DNA from: Eubacteriales bacterium | GTDB lineage: Bacteria > Bacillota > Clostridia > Lachnospirales > Lachnospiraceae | Direction of reading: 5' to 3' | DNA: 22,127 nucleotides | NCBI GenBank assembly: GCA_030536565.1 | Contig: JAUNPT010000018.1 | Location: 1 to 22,127, forward strand | In this document: in pieces, positions 1-8,370 of the stretch | How positions within the stretch are numbered: the first letter of the stretch is position 1 | Layout of the letters: each line of letters opens with the position of its first letter | Made by a program: the position numbers and the translations under genes | Notes under the pieces: model-generated | Databases searched by the model: none | Told to the model about the DNA's origin: nothing | What the model saw: only the letters and a program-made list of their open reading frames with translations

Positions 1-1365
1 GGTGGAACCGCAATTCTATGTGGTTTGGCTGATTATCAGGATAGTACAGCAGGGGATCCTTATTCATCATCAACACAGATAAATGATTTACTGATAAAGA
101 TGGGAGCTAAGACAACCATTAACAGCGATGAAGTATATGATACAGAAAATAATGATGGCTCACCATACAGACTTAAGCTTACTAATGTAAATACAGGTTC
201 AGAGTGGCTTAAGAATGTAGCTGCAGAACAGCTCTACAGCGTATATAGTGGCTGTACTGTCAATGCGGCAGATGAGAATAACTGGCTTGTAAAAGGACAT
301 TCAACTACATATTCTATCAACTCAAGAGTTACAGATAGTAAATATGAAAGTGATGTTCCAAAGAATGGAACAGTAGTTGAAGCTGGCAATGCATGTGTTC
401 TTGCAACTGAAGTAGTTGGACAGGGACGTATATTTGTTGCAGGAACAGTGTTTATATCTAACTTTGAAGTTAAGGCTGATATGGACAGCTATACAGACCT
501 CCAGTACACTAATTATACAATTATAAGTAACATTCTTGATTCAGTTAAGAAACAAATACCTGTATCAACTATTGCCGATGTACGTAAAAATGGACAGACA
601 GGTGACATATTTGCAATTGAAGGAACGGTAACAGCAGGCTCAGAGGGAGATAATGCATTTTTTGATACAATCTATGTTCAGGATTCAACAGGAGGAATTA
701 ATGTATTCCCTATAGCTAACGGAAGCGGTATTAATGTTGGACAAAAAATTCGTGTGGTAGGACATGTAGATTACTATCAGGGCGACAAGGAATTAAAGAT
801 TGGTTCTGGCGTTGAAGGCTATACAATCATTGATAAAAATGCTGCCCCAATTGCTCCAACACTTATGTCTGGAAAAGATGCAATGGATTATGATGCCAAT
901 GGTGGAATGTTAGTTCAGGTTAAGGGAACAGTTTCTGATATTGTTAAGGTAAATGGCATTCTTTCAAGCTTTATGCTTGACGATGGAAGCGGCGTTAAGG
1001 CAAAGGTTTACTTTAATGGTAATGTAGCAGCCGGAGTTGATGAAAGCTTAATCAAAGAGAAAGCACAGCTAAGCGTTATTGGCCTTGTGTATATGGACCC
1101 GGAGGGAACCTGTATAAGAGTTAGAAATGGGCAGGAGATTACACAGATAAAAACAGAGGATAAGAAGCCAGATGCAGTTGAGGATAAGAATCCAGATTTA
1201 GCTGTTGACAACAATGTATCTGAAGATACTGCAAAGACTTCTGTTTCAACAGGAGATAGCTCAAACATAGCTGTATATGGGACTGCAGCGATATTGTCTA
1301 TAGTGTTATGTGCAGCATATGAAATAGTAAGAAGAAAGAAAGTTAAGAATGAAGCAGAGTGTTAG
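1..1365 (+). CDS. Secreted, C-terminally anchored protein with OB-fold-like domains (5' end missing)
   Basis: The reading frame is open from base 1, so the start and signal peptide lie outside the window; 454 residues are visible. The first ~180 have a Rossmann/GATase-like look (GGTAILCG at the edge, GRIFVAGTVFISNFEVKA further on). Two segments then resemble the OB-fold nucleic-acid-binding domains found in secreted bacterial nucleases and phosphoesterases: about bases 565-830, with IADVRKNGQTGDIFAIEGTV and VQDSTGGINVFP, and about 870-1140. Next comes an acidic linker with an 8-residue near-repeat (EDKKPDAV, EDKNPDLAV). The motif VSTGDSS (1243-1260), a hydrophobic helix and RRKKVK form a sortase-like or simple membrane anchor of the type common in Lachnospiraceae. 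No catalytic site is visible, so nuclease or nucleotidase activity is only a family-based guess. The 3' end overlaps the next gene by 17 bp. Confidence 0.7.
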   Translation, partial: GGTAILCGLADYQDSTAGDPYSSSTQINDLLIKMGAKTTINSDEVYDTENNDGSPYRLKLTNVNTGSEWLKNVAAEQLYSVYSGCTVNAADENNWLVKGHSTTYSINSRVTDSKYESDVPKNGTVVEAGNACVLATEVVGQGRIFVAGTVFISNFEVKADMDSYTDLQYTNYTIISNILDSVKKQIPVSTIADVRKNGQTGDIFAIEGTVTAGSEGDNAFFDTIYVQDSTGGINVFPIANGSGINVGQKIRVVGHVDYYQGDKELKIGSGVEGYTIIDKNAAPIAPTLMSGKDAMDYDANGGMLVQVKGTVSDIVKVNGILSSFMLDDGSGVKAKVYFNGNVAAGVDESLIKEKAQLSVIGLVYMDPEGTCIRVRNGQEITQIKTEDKKPDAVEDKNPDLAVDNNVSEDTAKTSVSTGDSSNIAVYGTAAILSIVLCAAYEIVRRKKVKNEAEC

Positions 1366-2482
1366 GTATATAAGCGGAATTTTGTTTTTGATTGTATATG
1401 TTGTCCTGATTTACGTTGTAAATCGGGGCAACGCTTCTTTTCAGGCAGTTTCCGCAGGAAATTATGTTTCGGGAGTTGTAGTATCTGTCATAGAGGACAA
1501 TACAGAACCAGACTATGAATACAGTGAAGGGTTAAGACTTGGTTCCCAGAAATTAAAAATAAAGATGACAGGAGGAAAGCATAAGGGCGAGATACATGAG
1601 GTCACCAATTCTCTAAGTGCATTATATAATGTGTACGCAAAGGAGGGGACAAAGGTTATGCTTCTTGTTACGGAGCAGACTAATGGAAGCTATAATGTGT
1701 CAGTCTATTCCTATGACAGAACGGGTATACTTGGGGCATTTGTGTTAGTGTTTTTCATTGCAATGTGTGTAATAGGAGGTAAAAAGGGCATAAAAGCAGT
1801 TGCAGGTCTTGTGTTTACTGTTCTTAGCATAATGTGTATACTTGTTCCACTGGCTGCAAGGGGCTATGATGTTACAGGCATAGCCATAGTATTTGTAATA
1901 ATTGTAACTATAGTAGTATTTATGATTATTGATGGGATTAAATTTAAAACAGCTGCAGCGATGGTTAGTACAATAGGTGGAGTTTTATTTGCTGGGCTTA
2001 CAAGCATTATAGTTGAAAAATACGGGCATTTAAGTGGTTATAATATGGAGGCGGCAGAGAATCTGATGCTTATATCCAGCCAGAATGTAATACGCATAAG
2101 GGGACTGCTTACAGCCTGTATATTGATTGCGGCACTTGGTGCAGTTATGGATGTTGCAATGTCCATATCCTCAGCAGTGTGTGAGGTGTATGAGGCAGAT
2201 AAAAGACAGACATTTATTAAATTATTTAAAAGTGGAATGAATGTGGGAAGAGATGCAATGGGAACTATGGCTAATACATTGATTCTTGCATTTGCAGGCT
2301 CGTCACTTAATCTGCTTCTTTTGGTGTTTTCCTATGGAATACCTTTTTACAGGTTTCTAAATACGGACCAGATTGCAATTGAAATACTTCAGGCAGTGGG
2401 TGGAAGCTTAGGGATAATCAGTGCGGTTCCAATTGCGGCAGCAGTAGTTTCAGGGCTTTTGTGCTGGAAAAAAACAACATAA
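1349..2482 (+). CDS. YibE/F-family multi-pass membrane protein
   Basis: This 377-residue integral membrane protein has one N-terminal helix (about residues 7-24). A soluble, probably extracytoplasmic segment follows (about 30-125, including SLSALYNVYAKEGTKVMLLV), then a dense run of hydrophobic helices from about residue 128 to the C terminus. The conserved-looking stretch RGLLTACILIAALGAVMDVAMSIS and the DAMGTMANTLILAFAG motif are typical of YibE/F (Pfam YibE_F). The molecular function of that family is not established; transport or envelope roles have been suggested. The start overlaps the end of the upstream surface-protein gene by 17 bp, so the two are probably co-transcribed and translationally coupled. 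A hairpin terminator follows the stop codon by 15 bp. The family call is fairly sure; no reaction can be assigned. Confidence 0.85.
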   Translation: MKQSVRYISGILFLIVYVVLIYVVNRGNASFQAVSAGNYVSGVVVSVIEDNTEPDYEYSEGLRLGSQKLKIKMTGGKHKGEIHEVTNSLSALYNVYAKEGTKVMLLVTEQTNGSYNVSVYSYDRTGILGAFVLVFFIAMCVIGGKKGIKAVAGLVFTVLSIMCILVPLAARGYDVTGIAIVFVIIVTIVVFMIIDGIKFKTAAAMVSTIGGVLFAGLTSIIVEKYGHLSGYNMEAAENLMLISSQNVIRIRGLLTACILIAALGAVMDVAMSISSAVCEVYEADKRQTFIKLFKSGMNVGRDAMGTMANTLILAFAGSSLNLLLLVFSYGIPFYRFLNTDQIAIEILQAVGGSLGIISAVPIAAAVVSGLLCWKKTT

Positions 2483-2497
2483 TTATGATGGTTACAT

Positions 2498-2529
2498 AAG
2501 GGTAAGGGAAGCTTTTTCTCTTGCCCTTT
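2498..2529 (+). terminator. Hairpin terminator after the YibE/F gene
   Basis: The arms at 2498-2510 and 2516-2528 form a 13-bp stem with two G-T wobbles (AAGGGTAAGGGAA with TTCTCTTGCCCTT) and a 5-nt loop. Only a short T run follows, so efficiency may be moderate. It separates the YibE/F gene from the prpC operon. A weak promoter candidate overlaps its right arm: TTGCCC at 2521-2526, 17 bp, then an extended TGC-TAAGAT at 2541-2549. That promoter is poorly supported. Confidence 0.6.
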
Positions 2530-2614
2530 ATTGGTATATGTGCTAAGATTTATTGATGGGCGAGGATAGATAATGCCTGTAGACAGCTAAGAAAAAGTTA
2601 TATGGAGGATAGTC

Positions 2615-3334
2615 ATGAAGGCTCAGACAGTAACGGACATAGGGCAGACCAGACTGATTAATCAGGATTATGTCTATTATTCACTGACTGAGGTTGGTTG
2701 CCTTCCAAATCTGTTTATTGTTGCAGATGGAATGGGAGGTCACAAGGCAGGTGACATGGCATCAAGGTATACAGTAGAATCGTTTGTATCACTTGTGCAG
2801 GCTTCACCGGAAAAAGACCCGGTTTCAGTAATTAATAATACATGCTTTAAGGTCAATCATATGCTTCGCAAAAAGGCTTCGGAAAATATTGATTATGAGG
2901 GAATGGGAACGACACTTGTCGTTGCAAGTATTTCTGATAATATTTTAAAGATTGCCAATATAGGTGACAGCAGATTATATATTATTAATGATGACATTAC
3001 CCAGATTACCAGAGACCATTCCTGGGTAGAGGAGATGGTATCTATGGGCGAAATCAACAGAGAGCAGGCGAGGAACCATGCAAAGAAAAACATAATCACA
3101 AGGGCTGTCGGCGGTAGTGATAATGTTGAACCTGAGATGTTTTCTGTGGATTTACAAAAGGGGGACAAGATACTTATGTGTTCGGACGGTCTGACAAATA
3201 TGGTAGAAGATTCAGAAATACTCAGAGTTGTTAAAAATCACCCGGATATAAAAGAAGCGGCAGAATTGTTATGTAAAGAAGCAAATGATAATGGTGGAAA
3301 AGACAATATTTCAGTTATGTTAATAGAACCATAG
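2615..3334 (+). CDS. prpC: PP2C-type Ser/Thr protein phosphatase, PrpC/Stp
   Basis: This 239-residue cytoplasmic metal-dependent phosphatase reverses the phosphorylation made by the neighbouring PASTA kinase. The bacterial PP2C motifs are present in order: NQD (16-18), VADGMGGHKAG (36-46, with metal-binding Asp38 and Gly39), GTTLVVA (98-104), ANIGDSRLY (114-122), TRDHS (132-136), ITRAVGG (161-167), CSDGLTN (189-195, metal ligand Asp191) and GGKDNISV (227-234, metal ligand Asp230). The length is normal for the family. The ATG follows GGAGG (2604-2608) at a good distance. It lies 20 bp before prkC, the conserved phosphatase-kinase arrangement of Firmicutes, where the pair tunes growth, cell-wall synthesis and translation factors. 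Confidence 0.97.
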   Translation: MKAQTVTDIGQTRLINQDYVYYSLTEVGCLPNLFIVADGMGGHKAGDMASRYTVESFVSLVQASPEKDPVSVINNTCFKVNHMLRKKASENIDYEGMGTTLVVASISDNILKIANIGDSRLYIINDDITQITRDHSWVEEMVSMGEINREQARNHAKKNIITRAVGGSDNVEPEMFSVDLQKGDKILMCSDGLTNMVEDSEILRVVKNHPDIKEAAELLCKEANDNGGKDNISVMLIEP

Positions 3335-3354
3335 ATGGAAAGGTAAATATTTAT

Positions 3355-5223
3355 ATGTTAAGAAAAGGAATGTTTATAGCAGATCGCTATGAGATTTTAG
3401 AGCAGATTGGGGCTGGCGGAATGTCTGATGTATATAAGGCGAAGTGCCACAAACTCAATCGTTTTGTTGCCATTAAGGTTATGAAAAATGAATTTAGTGA
3501 AGATAAGACCTTTGTAACAAAGTTCAGGGCTGAGGCACAGTCGGCAGCGGGTCTTACACATCCTAATATTGTAAACGTATATGATGTTGGTGATGAAAAT
3601 GGCATCTATTATATAGTAATGGAGCTTGTAGAAGGCATCACATTAAAGAAATATATTGAAAAGAGAGGCAGAATACCATATAAAGAGGCTGTAAGTATTG
3701 CGATTCAGGTTGCCAATGGTATGGAGGCAGCTCATTCCCACCATATTATTCATAGGGATATTAAGCCGCAGAATATTATTATCTCAAAAGACGGCAAGGT
3801 TAAGGTTACTGATTTTGGAATTGCTAAGGCAGCTACAAGCAGTACAATTAACTCGGCGGCAATGGGGTCAGTCCACTACATTTCTCCAGAGCAGGCAAGA
3901 GGCGGATATTCAGATGAGAGAAGCGATATCTATTCATTTGGTATCACCTTGTTTGAGATGATAACAGGTACGGTTCCATTTGATGGAGATTCAACTGTTT
4001 CAGTTGCAGTACAGCATATTCAAGATGAAATTCCTGCTCCATCAACAGTGGCAGAGGATATTCCGGTCAGTGTGGATAAGATTGTTTTAAAATGCACTCA
4101 GAAAAAGACGGACCGCAGATATCTTAATGTGGCAGAGCTTATTGTAGATTTAAAGAAATCGCTGGTTATGCCAGATGTTGATTTTGTTAAAATGGCACCA
4201 GTATATGGCACTGCAGACTCAAGTGAAAAGCTTCAAAAAAATGAGGGCTTTGATGGAGATTCATTACTTGATGATGAAGACGATACAGATGATGTTTTTT
4301 CTGATGATGACACAGATGAATATGATGCTGAAGATGGAACGGATATAGATGATGAAAGCAATGATAAGCTTGACAAGGCAGTGAAGTGGATTGGAATAGG
4401 AATAGTCGCAGTTATTCTGATTGTTACCATATTCATAGTTGTTAAGCTTGTTGGTGGTTCTTCATCAAAGCCGGAAAATAATACAACAACTGTTGAAAGT
4501 ACAACTAAATCACATACAACAGGGACAACAGCAGGTGACAGAACTGCTGTACCAGATGTAAAGGGAATGACTAAGGAGGATGCCATTAAGGAATTAAACA
4601 AGGCCGGCCTTGGATACAGAGAGGTTGCACAGGCTTCTGATACTGTGGCTGAGGGCTGCGTTATATCTCAGGGAACTGCAGCTGGTACACAGGTTGCAAA
4701 GAATACACAGATAATACTCACTATAAGCAGCGGTAAAGATTCTGTAGATGTGACGGTGCCAAATGTAAATGGTAAATCTGAAAGCGAGGCAAGGACAGAG
4801 CTTGAGGCATTAAACTTAAATGTCGGTGTTGATTATGAGTATAGTGAATCTGTTGCACAGGGGAATGTTATCAGATATTCACCTGCAGGAAAGACTACGG
4901 AGGGTTCAACAGTTACAATTATTGTAAGCCGTGGCCCGGATATACGTAATAATGTCACAATGATAAATATGGTTGGTTATACTGATTCAGCAGCAGAAAC
5001 ATGGCTGAACAGTAATGGATTGATTCCGGATATACAGTATGATTATCCGGGTGGGAAAAAAGGAAATGTCGCAGCTCAGGGATATGCTCCAGGTGCTTCG
5101 TTAGCAAAGGGAACGGTTGTAACAATTCACATTTATTTAGGTGAAACACAGCAGCCAACAACTGCTCCAGTAATTGAGCCAACGACACCAGTCACCAACA
5201 GTAGCAATAATGCTGCACAATAA
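3355..5223 (+). CDS. prkC: PASTA-domain Ser/Thr protein kinase, PrkC/StkP type
   Basis: This 622-residue membrane kinase has an N-terminal Hanks-type domain (about 8-270): glycine loop GAGGMSDVYKA, Lys41 in VAIKVMK, catalytic HRDIKPQN (133-140, Asp135), DFG (153-155) and GSVHYISPEQARG. An intracellular juxtamembrane linker follows, then one transmembrane helix (about 345-367), a Thr-rich stalk, and three extracellular PASTA repeats (about 399-463, 466-533 and 537-603) that in this family bind muropeptides or lipid II. A Thr/Pro-rich tail ends the protein. Two oddities are visible. The linker is extremely acidic, with 22 Asp/Glu among residues 301-340. The third PASTA repeat is divergent and lacks the usual VPNV start (it reads VTMINMVGY). 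It forms an operon with prpC (20 bp upstream) and rsgA (21 bp downstream). Confidence 0.97.
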   Translation: MLRKGMFIADRYEILEQIGAGGMSDVYKAKCHKLNRFVAIKVMKNEFSEDKTFVTKFRAEAQSAAGLTHPNIVNVYDVGDENGIYYIVMELVEGITLKKYIEKRGRIPYKEAVSIAIQVANGMEAAHSHHIIHRDIKPQNIIISKDGKVKVTDFGIAKAATSSTINSAAMGSVHYISPEQARGGYSDERSDIYSFGITLFEMITGTVPFDGDSTVSVAVQHIQDEIPAPSTVAEDIPVSVDKIVLKCTQKKTDRRYLNVAELIVDLKKSLVMPDVDFVKMAPVYGTADSSEKLQKNEGFDGDSLLDDEDDTDDVFSDDDTDEYDAEDGTDIDDESNDKLDKAVKWIGIGIVAVILIVTIFIVVKLVGGSSSKPENNTTTVESTTKSHTTGTTAGDRTAVPDVKGMTKEDAIKELNKAGLGYREVAQASDTVAEGCVISQGTAAGTQVAKNTQIILTISSGKDSVDVTVPNVNGKSESEARTELEALNLNVGVDYEYSESVAQGNVIRYSPAGKTTEGSTVTIIVSRGPDIRNNVTMINMVGYTDSAAETWLNSNGLIPDIQYDYPGGKKGNVAAQGYAPGASLAKGTVVTIHIYLGETQQPTTAPVIEPTTPVTNSSNNAAQ

Positions 5224-5244
5224 GGAAAAGGCATAATAATTCAT

Positions 5245-6126
5245 ATGCAGGGAAAGATAATAAAAGGTATCGCAGGTTTCTACTATGTACATGTAGAAAC
5301 CTGCGGTGTTTATGAATGTAAAGCAAAGGGAATATTTAGAAACAGGAAAGTAAAACCGCTTGTTGGGGATAACGTGCTTATTGATGTGATAAGTAAAGAG
5401 GAGTGTACAGGAAATATTATAGAAATCCTTCCAAGAAAAAATGAGCTGGTTCGTCCTGCAGCTGCAAATATAGATCAGGCGATGGTGGTGTTTGCCATTA
5501 CCCAGCCAGATATTAATTTTAATCTTTTAGACAGGTTTATTTTAATGATGGACTATCAGAAGGTTCCGACAATTATTTGCTTTAATAAGATTGACCTGGC
5601 AGGGCATGAGGAAATAGAAAGGCTTAAGAGCATATATGAGAAATGTGGATGTCAGGTTTTGTTTATTAGTATTTATGATGAAAAGGGCATAGAGCAGGTA
5701 ATGGATATTTTAAACGACAGGACTACAGTGCTTGCAGGCCCGTCAGGCGTTGGAAAGTCGTCCCTTACGAATCTTATTCTTCCAAAGGAAGAAGATGTTA
5801 TGGAAACAGGAGGGGTGAGCAGAATTGGCAGAGGCAGGCATACCACAAGGCATTCAGAAATTTTTCATGTTAGCGGAAAAACCTATATTTGTGATACGCC
5901 CGGATTTACCTCACTTATGATTCCTGATATGGAGAAGGAAAATTTGCGGTTTTATTTTTCTGAATTTGAACCCTATGAGGGGAAGTGCCGCTTCAATGGC
6001 TGTATGCATGTAAATGAACCAGATTGCGCTGTCAAGGAGGCCGTATCGTCTGGTGGTATAAGTGGAAGAAGATATCAAAGCTATACTGAAATATACAAAG
6101 AGCTTAAGGAACAAAAAAAATACTGA
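5245..6126 (+). CDS. rsgA: Small-ribosomal-subunit biogenesis GTPase RsgA
   Basis: This 293-residue circularly permuted GTPase acts in late 30S assembly. An N-terminal OB-fold (about 1-70) precedes the G domain, where the motifs run in the permuted order expected for RsgA/YjeQ: G4 NKID (114-117), G1 GPSGVGKS (165-172), the G2-region Thr in GRGRHTT (196-201) and G3 DTPG (217-220). The C-terminal zinc site is intact, with Cys248, Cys253, His255 and Cys261. The length is normal. The first in-frame ATG is used; upstream, GGAAAAGG is present but rather far away. In Firmicutes rsgA commonly sits after prpC-prkC and before rpe, exactly as here. A thiamine pyrophosphokinase gene, which often closes this operon, is not present after rpe. 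Confidence 0.97.
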   Translation: MQGKIIKGIAGFYYVHVETCGVYECKAKGIFRNRKVKPLVGDNVLIDVISKEECTGNIIEILPRKNELVRPAAANIDQAMVVFAITQPDINFNLLDRFILMMDYQKVPTIICFNKIDLAGHEEIERLKSIYEKCGCQVLFISIYDEKGIEQVMDILNDRTTVLAGPSGVGKSSLTNLILPKEEDVMETGGVSRIGRGRHTTRHSEIFHVSGKTYICDTPGFTSLMIPDMEKENLRFYFSEFEPYEGKCRFNGCMHVNEPDCAVKEAVSSGGISGRRYQSYTEIYKELKEQKKY

Positions 6127-6190
6127 TTATTATAGAAAATCAGCTTTAGAGGCAGATACTTAAATTATAAAAATAATGGAGATTACCTAA

Positions 6191-6847
6191 ATGAATATAT
6201 TATCACCATCTATACTGGCGGCAGATTTTTCAAAGCTGGGAGAAGATATTAAGACAATCGACGAGGCAGGGGCTGAATATATACACATAGATGTCATGGA
6301 TGGTTTATTTGTGCCAAGCATTTCTTTTGGAATGCCTGTAATCAAATCTGTTAGAAAAATCACATCAAAGGTTTTTGACGTACATCTTATGATTAATGAG
6401 CCGGTACGCTATATTTCGGAGTTTGTCGAAGCAGGAGCTGACATTATTACAGTTCATGTTGAAAGCTGCTCAGATGTGGCAGATACATTAAAGAAAATAA
6501 GGGCGGCTGGCGTAAAGCCTGCAATTACGCTGAATCCAGACACTCCGGTATCAGCAGTGATGCCATATCTGGAACACGTGGACATGGTTCTTGTAATGAG
6601 TGTTAAGCCTGGGTTTGGAGGGCAGAAATTTATACCTGAAACTTTAACAAAGGTAAAGGAATTAAGAAGGTATATTAATAAAAGCAATCTTAATGTTGAC
6701 ATTGAAATAGATGGAGGAGTTAATTTGGAAAATCTTGCGACAGTTCTTGAGGCTGGCGCAAATATTATTGTTGCCGGATCAGCAGTGTTTGGAGGAGATG
6801 CAGCTGAGAATGTAAAGAAGTTTAAGGACGTAATGTCAGTATGGTAA
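6191..6847 (+). CDS. rpe: Ribulose-phosphate 3-epimerase
   Basis: This 218-residue TIM-barrel enzyme interconverts D-ribulose 5-phosphate and D-xylulose 5-phosphate in the pentose phosphate pathway. The sequence shows the signature LSPSILAADFSKLGED (4-19), HIDVMDG (32-38), DVHLMI (63-68), HVES (89-92), SVKPGFGGQKF (137-147) and EIDGGV (172-177). The family's metal and catalytic residues map to His32, Asp34, His65 and Asp174, and all are present. GGAG lies 9 nt before the ATG. It is the last gene of the prpC-prkC-rsgA-rpe run and ends 73 bp before a terminator hairpin shared with the convergent ychF. Confidence 0.97.
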   Translation: MNILSPSILAADFSKLGEDIKTIDEAGAEYIHIDVMDGLFVPSISFGMPVIKSVRKITSKVFDVHLMINEPVRYISEFVEAGADIITVHVESCSDVADTLKKIRAAGVKPAITLNPDTPVSAVMPYLEHVDMVLVMSVKPGFGGQKFIPETLTKVKELRRYINKSNLNVDIEIDGGVNLENLATVLEAGANIIVAGSAVFGGDAAENVKKFKDVMSVW

Positions 6848-6919
6848 TGAATGCACCTTACATGGAAAAACAATAATGGTATGAAATACAGTAATGTTTA
6901 AAAGAAAACTTAAATGTTA

Positions 6920-6980
6920 TAAAATGCGTAAAAGAATCAGCATCAACTAATAATTGATACTGATTCTTTTTTGCATTTTA
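6920..6980. terminator. Bidirectional terminator between rpe and ychF
   Basis: An 11-bp perfect stem (6930-6940 with 6960-6970; AAAAGAATCAG against CTGATTCTTTT) carries an inner 5-bp stem (6942-6946 with 6954-6958) and a 7-nt loop. An outer 8-bp arm (TAAAATGC at 6920-6927 with GCATTTTA at 6973-6980) extends it across a 2x2 internal loop. The A run on the left and T run on the right let it act as an intrinsic terminator for both convergent genes. Confidence 0.88.
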
Positions 6981-6987
6981 ACACCAA

Positions 6988-8085
6988 TTATACGTTAAAG
7001 CGGAATAATATGACATCTCCGTCTTTTACAACATATTCTTTTCCTTCCATTCTTACAAGGCCTTTTTCTTTGGCAGCTGTGTAAGTGCCGCAGTCTAAAA
7101 GATCCTGATAATTTACGACTTCAGCTTTGATAAAACCACGTTCGAAATCACTGTGGATTTTGCCTGCTGCACCGGGAGCTTTAGTACCTTTGGTGATTGT
7201 CCATGCCCTTGTTTCTGTTTCGCCGGCTGTAAGGTAACTGATAAGCCCAAGAAGCTCATAGCTGGCGGCAATAAGCTTATCAAGACCAGAAGAAGTAAGA
7301 CCGAGGTCTTCAAGGAACATTTTCTTTTCGTCGTCATCTAATTCTGAAATTTCCTGCTCAATCTGGGCACATATAACAAATACTCCGCAATTTTCCAGGG
7401 CAGCAAACTCGCGGACACTTGCAACATATTTGTTGGCAGCGCCATCATCAGCAAGGTCGTCCTCTGTAACATTGGCTGCAAATATAACAGGCTTTGCTGT
7501 AAGAAGGTTGTATTCCTTCATAAAAGCTGCCTCGTCATCATCATTAAATTCAAAATTCTTTGCAAGCTTGCCTGCTTCAAGGAATGCCTTAAGACGTTCT
7601 ATAAAGTCACATTCCTTAGCAATATCCTTGTTGTTATAGGAAGCCCTTTTCTGCTTTGCGAGACGTCTGTCAAGGATTTCGATATCTGAAAAAATAAGCT
7701 CAAGATTAATAGTTTCAATATCACGAAGCGGGTCAATAGAGCCATCTACATGAACAATATTACTGTCTTCAAAGCATCTTACAACATGAACGATTGCGTC
7801 AACCTCGCGTATATTTGCAAGAAACTGATTACCAAGGCCTTCACCCTTGGAGGCTCCTTTTACAAGACCGGCAATATCAACAAATTCAATAACAGCGGGG
7901 GTGATTTTTGCTGAATTATATAATGCAGCAAGCTGGTTAAGTCTTTCATCTGGAACAGGAACGACACCTACATTAGGGTCGATGGTACAGAAAGGATAAT
8001 TAGCTGACTCAGCGCCTGCTTTTGTTAATGAGTTAAATAAAGTACTTTTACCAACATTAGGTAATCCGACAATTCCGAGTTTCAT
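6988..8085 (-). CDS. ychF: Redox-regulated ATPase YchF (Obg-like, OLA1 family)
   Basis: This 365-residue P-loop protein belongs to the TRAFAC/Obg group. The family prefers ATP to GTP, binds ribosomes and is linked to stress and redox control. Motifs are G1 GLPNVGKST (7-15), the switch-region sequence NYPFCTIDPNVG (29-40), DIAGLVKGASKGEGLGN (70-86) and an altered G4 region (FAANVTEDD, 202-210), which fits the family's loss of guanine specificity. A C-terminal TGS domain (about 283-364) includes the signature AAGKIHSDFERGFIKAEV. The frame stays open for 55 further codons upstream, but MKLGIVGLPN is the family's usual N terminus and is preceded by AAAGGAG, so the start is placed at 8085. It is monocistronic, convergent with rpe and divergent from mraZ. 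Confidence 0.96.
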   Translation of the reverse strand: MKLGIVGLPNVGKSTLFNSLTKAGAESANYPFCTIDPNVGVVPVPDERLNQLAALYNSAKITPAVIEFVDIAGLVKGASKGEGLGNQFLANIREVDAIVHVVRCFEDSNIVHVDGSIDPLRDIETINLELIFSDIEILDRRLAKQKRASYNNKDIAKECDFIERLKAFLEAGKLAKNFEFNDDDEAAFMKEYNLLTAKPVIFAANVTEDDLADDGAANKYVASVREFAALENCGVFVICAQIEQEISELDDDEKKMFLEDLGLTSSGLDKLIAASYELLGLISYLTAGETETRAWTITKGTKAPGAAGKIHSDFERGFIKAEVVNYQDLLDCGTYTAAKEKGLVRMEGKEYVVKDGDVILFRFNV

Positions 8086-8161
8086 AAGTTTTATATCTCC
8101 TTTGAATCGCATTTTATAATGCATATCTTTCAGTATTTTATCATAGAAGGGGATAAATGAA

Positions 8162-8190
8162 AATATATATATTAAAACAATTTTTGTCAT
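8162..8190 (-). promoter_or_regulatory. Candidate sigma-A promoter for ychF
   Basis: Read on the minus strand, ATGACA (8190-8185) is followed after 17 bp by TATATT (8167-8162). Each hexamer differs from consensus at one position. Transcription would start near 8156, about 70 nt before the ychF start codon. The surrounding DNA is very A+T rich, so chance matches are likely; this is the best of several candidates. Confidence 0.4.
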
Positions 8191-8333
8191 ATGCACAATA
8201 TATAGCATGATATATAACACAATATGTTGTAGTGGGGAGGGGATATACAAACAATATTTGGAAGAAGACGCAAAAATAGACGAAATAGCACGTATTTACT
8301 GGAGTTTTTGCACTTTTTATTTTTGTAAAACCC

Positions 8334-8362
8334 TTGTCAAATGGGGGAAAATGGTTTATTAT
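8334..8362 (+). promoter_or_regulatory. Candidate sigma-A promoter of the dcw cluster
   Basis: TTGTCA (8334-8339), a 17-bp spacer and TATTAT (8357-8362) predict a start near 8369, immediately before the four direct repeats and about 58 nt before mraZ. A second -35-like TTGACA lies at 8362-8367, but it lacks a good -10 at 17 bp (GTAATG is the nearest). The rest of the 341-bp gap between ychF and mraZ (8086-8426) is A+T-rich and shows no gene on either strand that I would defend. Confidence 0.65.
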
Positions 8363-8370
8363 TGACACTA

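Noticed and set aside
4233..4601. 122-codon minus-strand Ser-rich frame opposite prkC
   Set aside because: It is simply the complement of the GAT/GAA-rich acidic linker of the kinase; low-complexity artefact.
6127..6190. Possible promoter between rsgA and rpe
   Set aside because: A+T-rich but without a -35/-10 pair at proper spacing; rpe is more simply read as part of the prpC operon.
8213..8245. GTGGGGAGGGG run near 8231 as a further MraZ box or an extra ribosome site
   Set aside because: It is not in a 10-bp repeat array, lies upstream of the -35 region and is not followed by a credible coding sequence.
8086..8250. N-terminal extension of ychF by 55 codons (open frame to 8250)
   Set aside because: The extension is A+T-rich non-conserved sequence; the known YchF N terminus MKLGIVGLPN starts at 8085 with AAAGGAG upstream.
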